Both the position numbers and the translations under genes were made by a program. Positions 1 through 8,062 of a stretch of 13,448 nt of DNA are shown piece by piece (the first letter of the stretch is position 1; each line of letters begins with the position of its first letter). The notes under the pieces were generated by a model. It did not search any database. It saw only the letters and a list, made by a program, of their open reading frames with translations, and was not told where the DNA came from. The stretch comes from Candolleomyces eurysporus (taxonomy: Eukaryota; Basidiomycota; Agaricomycetes; Agaricales; Psathyrellaceae), in the NCBI GenBank assembly GCA_027579435.1, contig JANBPK010001417.1:1-13448 (forward strand), read 5' to 3'.

Positions 1-243
1 CCACAACCAACATACGTTGTACGATTCGTGTAAAGTAAGGGCATAACTACGGATGGCAGTTGAAAAGTACGCGGAGAGTTCTCGTCATGCACGCAAGTGC
101 GCTTGAATTTTCCAAGGAACACAAGCAAAGAGGTGGAAAATCCAACAAACCATGGAGATGGGGATTAAGGCAGACCGATTGAGCGGTAACCCGCACAGAA
201 ATGCGCAGGACGTCGGGAAAGGGCCATTCTACACTTATAATTA
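1..243 (+). repeat. Degenerate dispersed repeat, copy 1
   Basis: This stretch aligns with 5647-5873. The first 31 bases differ at only three positions. A second strong block follows (114-157 here against 5746-5790), containing the shared word AAGCAAAGAGG and then AATCCAACA. A third block ends with a shared GAAAGGGCC and TTCTA (about 212-234 here). The other copy is about 15 bases shorter between the first two blocks. The match starts at base 1, so the left boundary probably lies outside the window. No terminal repeats, target-site duplication or intact frame can be seen, so the class of element is unknown. Confidence 0.7.
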
Positions 244-1098
244 GCACTTGACGCCAACACCTTCGGAGACTGCCTATCCCAGAATTTAGTAGTGTGTCCG
301 TGACGACGGTCTTGAAAAAGTCTGATGAACAGCAATATCTGGTTCCATGCTGTCTCCAGGTGGTGTCGTCGGAAGGCGTCGAAGTCAAAGTCGCGTGCTA
401 CACACGATGATAGTTAGACTTGATGCAATCTACTACTCAACTGCGACAGGCGACTAGAGGACCTGGAGCCACAAACTTCGATCCCAAGTTCGGCCTCTGC
501 TCTCAACGTATGAGTCGGGAGGTGTTAGAAGACGTCCGTCCGAAGGTATATTGGCCACCCCCCTCTTTAAATTGTTCCATTCCTTCAAACAATGGAGACC
601 TTGACTCGAGTACTGCATCATAGTGCCTCAATTTTTCACGTTAATAGTGGCTCCTCCGAGATCGTCACCAGCAGGTGTTGGACCCTTAAGCTGGCTACCG
701 TGCACGAGGGTGATGTATGGCAGACTCGTCGTTGAGTGCTGCAGTTACTCGGATTCGGTTCAAAAGGGCTCGAGACTATTTTTTACCTTAGGTTTCCTCT
801 CTCCCTTTCAAACGTTTGATTCGGCAAGAGACTCTAGTTCTACGAGTTTGACCAGATCTGGTCCGGTTGGACAGTCCAAGTGAAAGCTGGCTTGTCTTGA
901 AATGAATAGATTCCTCCGGTATTACCTTTTAAGCTAGTGCTTTAAAGCCTGCCAGGTCAAACGGATTCTGAAAACACAAAGATTATACGATTAAGAAGAT
1001 CTAATACCACAGGAGACCAGAACGAGAAGCCCTGAAAACACAGACTCGATCAATATCCACAGATGTAAGCATATCTAAGGAGTCCGAACGATGGCACC
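244..1098. other. Gene-poor stretch downstream of the peroxygenase gene
   Basis: No credible gene is visible. The open frames here (for example 420-623 and 623-883 on the plus strand) are short, have no recognisable motif and no supporting splice sites. The right part must hold the 3' untranslated region and polyadenylation site of the minus-strand peroxygenase gene ending at 1099, but no clear AATAAA signal is visible. Bases 288-308 match 10260-10280 at 19 of 21 positions. Confidence 0.5.
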
Positions 1099-2507
1099 CT
1101 ACAACTGGCCATAAGGGAATATTTCAGGGCATCCCGCAGGCGCAAAGGCAGCCGTGTACCAATAATTGATGTTCTTGATCAAGTTCCTCCTCAAGATACC
1201 AGTCGGGTTCGGGTACAACTCCTGCACACTGCCGAGCACAAACCTGTGCAAGCTGCATGGATCGGTGAAATCCGCCGAGGTGGGATCAACGACGTAGTTG
1301 TTGATCTGACCATCCGCGTTACCACCAGGAAGCCAAGGGTGGGCTGTGATGACTTCTGCGACGCCTTCGGCGCTCGAAGGTTTAGCAGCCCTGTGGAAAT
1401 CGGGTGGGAACCTCATATCCCTGAAGAAGGCTGCCGCATGGTCCATCGAGAGCTTACGCTCGGTTTGGCGGCCGTCGACGAACAAGTTGATGGGGAAGAC
1501 GGTTTCACCGTACGCAGTGAGGAAGCGAACGTTCTTGAATGAGAACTGAGGGTTGGTAGCGATAGAGTCTTGAATACGCGAGTAGCGGAGCTCGCCTGCA
1601 ACGGTGAGATTGTAGAAGCCTCCACCGTAGCGGTTGCTGAAGTCGACAAGCTGAAGTGTAATACCAAGTCGTCAGCGGGTTGTAGCTTAATTAATAGTGA
1701 GAAAGAATGAAAAAACGAACCTTGTCAAACAAAGTTTGGTTGAAACTGTGGTTATCCCCGAAGAAGTCATCTGCACGAGTCAAACCAGCGTCGCCTGTTA
1801 CAAGGATTATTGATCTCGTCGACGTCCTAACATAGCATAGTACATACCTTCGAAAGTTCCGTGCACGTTGAGTCCACCAGCGTGAGCAGGAGCTGGAGGA
1901 GGAGGACCAGTCTTTGGAGTCTTGCCGCCGATGCTAAGCAGATCGGTGACCAGATTTCCGTTCAAGATGTGTCCGAGGTATGTCGCGGAGACAGCGGCAG
2001 TATGGTCGAAGTTGAACCCTAGCATGGAGCAAGAGAGTCAGAAAGCAAACCACATTTAGGTGGTTTCATCGAGATACATACCTTCTTGAATGGCATTAAT
2101 GAGTTGGGTAGGAGTGGCAACGCCGTCACGGGGAAGATACTGAGCAAGCATGGTCAGTCACTCTTCGAAGTATGAACATAGTGGATCGAACATACACCAT
2201 GGGACGCAAGAGTATTCAGCCCTGGGCACGGGCCGCGCTGGTCACCGCTTCTCAATGGTCTCCAAGGGTGATCACGATCGTTGACCAACTTGGTTCCCGT
2301 AAAACTGAGAGGACCAGGTGGTGGAGGTGCATCGACTGGTTGTATGGGACGTCCTCCTCCTGCTTGAGAAGCAGTTGAGCCCTCGGCTTCCTGGCGTCTC
2401 AACAAGTTCCTATTGGGAGCCTGGAGGTTAGGAAACGCGAAAGAGGTCGAGAGGGACCCGAGGGTAAAAAGCAAGGCGGTGAGAAGAGCGAAAGGTTTGG
2501 AAACCAT
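1099..2507 (-). CDS. UPO: Secreted unspecific peroxygenase (heme-thiolate peroxidase, long type)
   Basis: Unspecific peroxygenases use hydrogen peroxide to insert oxygen into C-H and aromatic bonds outside the cell. Five exons join in frame: 2507-2196, 2139-2082, 2018-1848, 1794-1721 and 1650-1099. The introns are 56, 63, 53 and 70 bases, all GT-AG, three starting GTATGT. The product is 388 residues. A signal peptide covers about residues 1-24, followed by a propeptide with Arg-Arg at 37-38; the mature start by comparison with Agrocybe aegerita UPO is near residue 59. The heme-thiolate motif is Pro-Cys-Pro with Cys94, followed by GLNTLASHGYLPRDG. The metal-site motif is Glu180-Gly-Asp. The catalytic Arg/Glu pair is Arg247/Glu254 in RFLTAYGE. 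Cys337 and Cys379 match the C-terminal disulfide. N-glycosylation sequons lie at Asn195, Asn199 and Asn219. The gene ends in FPYG plus two residues, as family members do, and I see no disabling lesion. Odd points are Gly184 in place of the usual Ser, and several smaller tunnel residues. Confidence 0.96.
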
Positions 2508-2608
2508 TGGTGAGCTTTGGTGGTTGACAAGAACTCAAGGTATGGTGCACACGTTGGCTCTGGTGTGGGAGGGAGTGAGTTCTATACGGTCCATGAGCAA
2601 AGGCCGGG

Positions 2609-2616
2609 CTTTTATA
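2609..2616 (-). promoter_or_regulatory. TATA box of the peroxygenase gene
   Basis: On the minus strand this reads TATAAAAG, a full TATA consensus, about 100 bases before the ATG at 2507. Transcription would be expected to start roughly 30 bases downstream, leaving a 5' untranslated region of some 70 bases. This supports the chosen start codon. Confidence 0.65.
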
Positions 2617-2787
2617 CGTCGGTCGCCATTGCTCTAGATGCGCATATGGGGTAGATTCGCATGGATCCTCGCCATTCATACCCGTGAGCTCCGAGTTTCC
2701 GGGTCGCCTAGAGCTGCGGATGGTCTCAACACCCATCTCCGCCTCTCAGACTCAATCTTGTCACCCGGCGGCCCAGTCGTAAGTGTA

Positions 2788-2904
2788 ATGACCAAAAAGC
2801 GGTACATCCCGCCATTTCCTATACAAACCGCAGCCCTTGGCGCCATATTCGGGTTGATGATACTCGGAGTAGCGTTTATGAATCTGCTGCGTAAGGGCTG
2901 TTGA
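2788..2904 (+). CDS. Possible 38-residue single-pass membrane microprotein
   Basis: An ATG-started frame gives a 38-residue peptide with a basic N-terminus (MTKKRY), a Pro-Pro-Phe-Pro turn, one hydrophobic segment of about 20 residues containing G-x3-G-x4-G spacing (GAIFGLMILG), and a basic C-terminus ending RKGC. This architecture resembles small inner-mitochondrial or ER membrane subunits, but I recognise no family. The frame is open upstream to 2638. The bases just before the ATG read GTAAGTGTA, a good intron donor, so the ATG could instead lie in an intron. It could equally be a chance frame. Confidence 0.25.
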   Translation: MTKKRYIPPFPIQTAALGAIFGLMILGVAFMNLLRKGC

Positions 2905-2970
2905 CATTCTGTCTTAGGTCGAATAGCAAGAATTCGCCTCGCTTCTTTTCTCTTTCCCAGCTTCGACCCT

Positions 2971-3573
2971 TCAAAGTTGGTTAACAGCTCCGTCAGGGTC
3001 AGTCAGATGAACGGCAAAGAAGAGTAGATGATGCTTATCATCATGCGTACTTACGACCAAGTTTCGTAACCTAAGGGATGATTTGTCAAAGCAATCGAGT
3101 GTATGCCCTGCGAACGGCACAACCGTCCAATCATACCATCGGCATTTGAGCGAGCCTGACATCGGTAGTACGCGCTCTGACCCTCGGGTCTTGTGTACGT
3201 ATTTCGGATTTGAACGAAAGCGGAGGCTTTGAGCAATTCTCCAGAGAAGCATCCTTACCACACCAGGAGGCTTCTTGTCAAATAAATCAGACTGCAGGGT
3301 GAAGATCACGGCATCGCAGATGAGACGCGATCCGACCAAGAGAAGAATCAGACCATTGCATACAGGTCTCGGCGTGGAGCACGGAACCATCGATGAGAAC
3401 CCTTCAGAGCCGAACAATTGCCTCACGGCAGTGCGCTGTGCATTCCATGGAGGAAAGATAGCCATCTTGAGCTCCCTTTTCGCGGACCTTGTGCCGGTTG
3501 CCCATGCACAGGATGAGAAAAAACGAGCAGAGCCATCCAGATAACAGCACCCCAGGTCAAATGCTCCACCCAA
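2971..3573 (-). other. Unidentified 200-codon open frame without an ATG at its start
   Basis: This minus-strand frame stays open for 200 codons upstream of the peroxygenase gene but begins at TTG rather than ATG. It contains a hydrophobic segment (NGLILLLVGSRLICDAVIFTL) that splits near 3300-3360. Donor-like GTAAGG (about 3254) and GTAAGT (about 3056) lie inside it, so it may be several exons of a different gene read together. On the same strand near 3692 an ATG starts a short hydrophobic, signal-like frame (MPWRRPSSVILLALALFG) that stops after 23 codons. No homolog is recognised. It may be a decayed membrane-protein gene or chance. Confidence 0.22.
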
Positions 3574-3728
3574 TCATTTTCGGGCGAGATTCGAGGCGAG
3601 ATTAACCTGACCAGGCAGCGTGGCGATTTAAAGGAGGATAGAAGGACCAAACAGTGCCAGAGCGAGCAGAATAACTGAAGAAGGACGGCGCCATGGCATA
3701 GTGAACGGAAAGAGGCTGACGGTCCCAA

Positions 3729-5646
3729 TCGACTGGAAACACTGTACTCGAATTCCGGGGGTGCTACTATTGAGTGAACGCGGTATTCAGATTAACGAGG
3801 TGACCTTTCGAATGGGTCTGCTTACCTCACAGATCCAGCCATCCTACCTTCGCCACGGTGTACCATCATAGATCGTCACCCTACCTCGCAGCGCATGATC
3901 TGACGGATTTGTGTTGCTCATTTCGAGAGATTTGCTGAGGGGAGCACTGCTTGCTTGATTACCCAATAATCGTGCTTCTTCGGGAGGTCTCTTGGATGCG
4001 CGGGCATGGTGGTTGGGAATGTCTGGTCAACGCCAGCGCAGTCGCTCAACCTGAAGCTTTTGCCAAACATGTCACAACATATCGTTCTTCACGTCCGACG
4101 GTTGTTGGAACGTGCCCTAGGAACACCATCTCATGCACTATGAAGTATGTAGCAATAGCTAAGCACAAGAGCTTCATACCATAGAGATCCTCCGAATTCG
4201 ATCTATGCTCAGGGAACAACCACTTTCGCCCGAGTGACAGTTGCTACGTATATGAGACTGGAAACGATAACGAGACTACTCGGAGTAGAAACGATCGCAA
4301 CTGTCCACACACATCAAAACCCCCATCCCTACGATGAGTATTGTTCTCTCAATCTGCCGGCCAGACGCGCGTCAAGCGGTTAGCAGAGTCATGCGCTTGG
4401 TCAGACGACGTGGTTAGCTGATTCAGGAGGTTCTTTGCCATACATGCGCAATTTCATTACCACAGCAGGCTCAGCAAATTTCAATATCTCAGCGCCGCCG
4501 CTGCGGCGCCATCCCTAACTCCAAATGGAAGCAGGCTGAGCTGGTGCACCAGTCTTCCGGCGGAATGAACAATGAGTGCTCAAAAAATCACATTCAAGTC
4601 ACCGTACGTATATCTTGCCAACTTTGGAAGTACACGATACTAGCGGCTTGGCAGATACAATCCAGTCACTAGGGGAGGAAACTTGAACGCAAAGACGAAG
4701 TACTTCATTTAGCGTGGAGTAGGAACGTCCGGTAATCACTCGAACGCAGTGTACGAGTCCCGCAGCTTCAGACAAACTCAGGTATGGACTCAATCATAAC
4801 CGATTAGAGTGATAGTTGCAGGGAGATACGTAACGAATTGTCAGAGACATTTCGTCAGGCCCTTCAAGATCGGAAGAGTCGGAAGATCTTTCGGATTCGC
4901 ACCACACTGAAGTGCAACAAATAGTGCTAGAGTGAAGGTGATGGACAAGGTAAAGAAGATCGTTGAGGGTCCCACAAATCTTGACTAACGAGCGTCAGAT
5001 GTAGTGCATTTCGCTGATGTATGAAGAAAGTGCCTGAGCGCTGCGGGAGTCAAGTTGCGTGCTCCGCAATTGCTGCTGAGGCTTGAAGTAATAGATTTAA
5101 GAGGTTTGAACGTTGCCGCTGCCACCAGAGGAAATCCAAAGCGATAACCTCGGAGATGATTGCACCAGAAGAACCGGTCTTCATTGATTCTATATCATAC
5201 TTGATGCCCACGATTTGTTGTAATGGAGGCCGAGGAGTTTATTACACGGAATGGAGGATATCTGGCACCATGCACTGCCCAGTNGCACAGCAAAGGCTGA
5301 CGAGAGAAATATACTAGTATAGCAGCCAAAGCGACCTTTCCCTACTCATCTTGGCCTTTGATTCGTAGCCCAGCACGTTCTTAGCTCACCGTCCCACCGA
5401 ACTGTCAACAGATGCTAGCACTGACATCGCTGTCTCAGTCAATCTGCTCACTGAGGTCGATCGCTCGAGAACTAGTCACGAACAGAGGTTCCGATTCTGT
5501 CGGCCGGATATACTTTCCCAATTTGACTGACTGTCCAGAACGCATAGAAATTGAAGTCTCGCCAAGTCATCGATGCTTTACACAATCGATGTATATGGAG
5601 GCTTCGAGGAACTAATCGATCCCGAATGAGTATGTGATGTGCATAT
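3729..5646. other. Long stretch with no convincing gene
   Basis: About 1.9 kb in which no frame on either strand exceeds roughly 80 codons and none shows a recognisable motif. No tRNA, tandem array or terminal repeat is seen. One ambiguous base sits at 5284. The only local structure noticed is the GC-rich hairpin at 4492-4509. It most likely represents intergenic or decayed sequence. Confidence 0.5.
4492..4509. repeat. Short perfect GC-rich inverted repeat
   Basis: Arms GCGCCGC (4492-4498) and GCGGCGC (4503-4509) are perfect reverse complements around a four-base loop CGCT. The arms are all G and C and lie in otherwise mixed sequence. No poly-T tract or neighbouring gene end gives it an assigned role. 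Confidence 0.6.
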
Positions 5647-6030
5647 CCACAACCAACATATATTGTACAATTCGTGTACGTGTAGAGGCATCATTATGCA
5701 CATACGTCCTGAAAATCTCGCTTCCGAAATGACATTGAATCGGTTAAGGAACGCAAGCAAAGAGGCATAGAAATCCAACATGCCCTGGAGCTCAACGCGG
5801 ACGGAGCGATGATCATGACTCGCCCTCGTAGGCATGCGCGGGAACGTCGAAAGGGCCGTTCTAGAACCTAGTGACGGTCGCGTCATCACTTGCCCACTAT
5901 TTGGCAACGGCTTCTGATGTCCACAATCGCTCCTGTCGCTCCTTCTCTCTGGCTGGCTTGGTGGGTTAGGTCGAGAACTCCNTCCTCTTGTCGTCGTCAG
6001 CNTTCTTTCCTTCCAGAGATACGATCTCCA
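5647..6030 (+). repeat. Degenerate dispersed repeat, copy 2 (longest in window)
   Basis: The left part (5647-5873) matches copy 1 at 1-243. The right part (about 5878-6010) matches copy 3 at 9470-9625. A 38-base block around CATTTGCCC/TTTGGCA and GCTTCTGATG is nearly identical apart from A/G transitions and one indel, and a shared AGGTCGAG lies further on. Copy 3 carries about 30 extra bases between these anchors. Copy 2 is therefore the bridge that shows both halves belong to one unit. Two ambiguous bases (5982, 6002) fall inside it, as might happen where assembly of repeats is uncertain. No coding content is recognised. Confidence 0.65.
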
Positions 6031-7441
6031 TCGAGATTGCCACTACTGACGATGTCTAGCGACACCACACACCCTTGGAGGATAAACCAACCCGGCCGAC
6101 CATGTTTTGATCGATCGAGGATACCGCCATTTGTTACTGACTGAAACGATTATAGATTGACATTTCCGGGCGCGGTGGATAACGTCTGCGATAAAAGGTG
6201 GGATGGGAGAGTGTGTGGTAGTTTGTGATAGGGCTTATTGCAAATCCGAGATGACGAAGGTATTTGTCTCGTACGTCGTTCCCCTCTCCCTCACCTCCCT
6301 TTCATTCATTCAGTTGAACATGAAATGTTGCCAGGCCCCATACGAACCCCGAAAATGTATCCTTCCTTGGCAATCAAAGAGTCCTCGGCTCGGGAGTAGA
6401 CAGTTGGACGAGTCGATAACGGCGTCGCATTTGGTTTCGTCTTCGTCTTCGGAGACTGGTACTCTCGTCCGTGAGCACGATCTCGAAGGCCAAATTGACG
6501 ATGATGTTTTTCGAGTCTTCGATTTTGATGGTGGACGATGAATCATTGAGAGCGTCACAGCTTCCGCCAAGACTCTGCTTTAAGAAGGGGTTTTCGCTTG
6601 CGTTTTGACCTAAGCCCAGGAAGCCCTGGCGCGATGCCTGTCCCTGTTTGCGGTATATCAAAAGAGCCTTGAAAGTGAAACACAAGTCAACTCGTGTGGC
6701 ACCTCTCATTCGCGGATTTGGATTATTCTAAACATGCATTCAGTCTTGTATTCATAGATCCCAAACGAGCTAAATTCAAGCTCACCTGGTACCCTTGCCG
6801 CAGTGCGGTAATTCAGGAGTATAATTGACATCCCCTCACCGATGTATTCGTGAACTCGAAATAGCTCTTTGCAATGACCACGCGTAGTCCCTTGCTGTCG
6901 ACACGGCTATAGATATGGTCGCCGATAGAAGTTTGGGATGAGCTCAGGGACATCAAAACAACTTTGATCTTCATGCAAAGAGTTAAGTGTGAGAGTTCTG
7001 GAGAGATCCCCGACATGTGGGCGACATAATCAATATCAGATCGGACACATTGCCAGCCAACGGCATGCTTGTCATTTCCACTCTAAGTAGCCGTTACGAA
7101 AATTGATGGATGTGTCGTGAGGCTACCAAAGGGTCTACTAGCGACCCGAGATGCATACCATACTTCTATATTTTCGAATTCTGACGCGACGATGGCAATC
7201 TGTATGTAACACTCCTTGTTGGTGGTGAACCAAAATGTTCCTTGGAGTAAAACAGGATGAATTAAAGGTACATACATCGCAAGAGATACATAACAAAAGC
7301 AGATGTTGTAGCTGTCGAATTACAGACAAAAGCGAACGGCGATCGGGTCGGGAAGTAAACGAAGAAACTTGGTTCAATGATAGTGACTAAATATGATAAC
7401 TTAAACCAATCCTCCCATCGGCCTATCTGTTGATAATGCGT
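6031..7441. other. Stretch with only short unidentified frames
   Basis: No gene can be supported. The plus frame at 6203-6541 (112 codons) has a TATA-like ATAAAAG just before it (about 6191) and ends in an acidic segment, while overlapping minus frames at 6310-6709 are of similar length; none matches a family I know. Minus frames at 6813-7377 are also short. The right end should include the 3' untranslated region of the minus-strand gene ending at 7442. Confidence 0.4.
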
Positions 7442-7964
7442 CTAGCGGCGTCTGCGAGCACGGGCGGCAGGGGCGATAGCCTTGTGGTGTCCGGCAGAGT
7501 CCTTGTGCGACTAGAGAACACGGCAGTCAGCGAAACAAACTCGCAGAGGAATTAGGACACGGAAATAGCAATCAGACAACGTACGGTCAACTCCTTGGAA
7601 GTGGCAAAGGTGGCATCACAGACGGAGCAAACATAAGCGTCGCTCTTTTTCGCTCGGGATACGAGATCCTCGAGGTCGTCCTCGATATCGAGCATACGAG
7701 CCTCGAGTTGCTCGAGACGCCTGGCGGAGAGGGCGGCACCCTTCAGGGCACGAGCGTGCATGCCGAGGTCTTCAAGGAGCTCTCGGGCATTGAGAACGAC
7801 GTCGTCGCTGCGGGCTTCGAGTGGCTNGTCAACTTGGTGAGCGTAGCTCCTGTACAGTAAGGACATTCGTATCAGCATAAAGGGAAAGGCAAGGGCTCAG
7901 TGAGACGCTAGGCGTACAATGCAGCGACAGAGGCGAGAATGACAGTCAATGTCGAGAATCGCAT
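7442..7964 (-). CDS. Small secreted protein with a single C2H2 zinc finger
   Basis: Three exons join in frame: 7964-7918, 7849-7585 and 7510-7442. The introns are 68 bases (GTACGC to CAG) and 74 bases (GTACGT to TAG, with CTGAC as a probable branch site). The product is 126 residues. Residues 1-19 form a signal peptide (MRFSTLTVILASVAALSYA), cut probably after Ala19. Residues 25-85 are Ala/Arg/Leu/Glu-rich and probably helical, with Ala-Arg pairs recurring about every ten residues. A C2H2 finger follows: Cys90-x2-Cys93-x12-His106-x5-His112, with the intron falling just before the first His. The tail is Ala/Arg-rich and ends in four Arg. The ambiguous base at 7827 leaves codon 24 undecided. 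Small signal-peptide-bearing C2H2 proteins of this layout are, as far as I recall, frequent in Agaricomycetes but uncharacterised; whether it is secreted or acts in a nucleus is not decided by the sequence. Confidence 0.85.
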
Positions 7965-8054
7965 TTTTGTAAAGAGTAGTTGGGGTTGGTTGTAAGTGTG
8001 CTAGAGAGATTGGAAGTTGGTTTTGGATGTCGTTGGAAAGCGATTCCGCTGCAG

Positions 8055-8062
8055 ATTTTATA
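8055..8062 (-). promoter_or_regulatory. TATA box of the small secreted C2H2 gene
   Basis: On the minus strand this reads TATAAAAT, about 90 bases before the ATG at 7964, a spacing very like that of the peroxygenase gene. It supports the first exon, which is only 47 bases and would be missed without splicing. Confidence 0.6.

Noticed and set aside
47..388. 113-codon minus-strand frame over repeat copy 1
   Set aside because: The matching frame in copy 2 is only partly aligned and is interrupted relative to it by indels, so there is no sign of coding constraint.
1246..1667. Plus- and minus-strand open frames overlapping the last peroxygenase exon
   Set aside because: They are antisense or out-of-frame shadows of an exon with clear homology.
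3206..3215. tRNA B-box-like GTTCAAATCC on the minus strand
   Set aside because: The flanking bases do not form a good T stem, and no A box or acceptor pairing is found at tRNA distance.
4867..4878. Twelve bases identical to the start of a common Illumina adapter (AGATCGGAAGAG)
   Set aside because: The next base is T, not the C of the adapter, and the flanking sequence does not continue any adapter I know. A 12-base match is not enough to call contamination.
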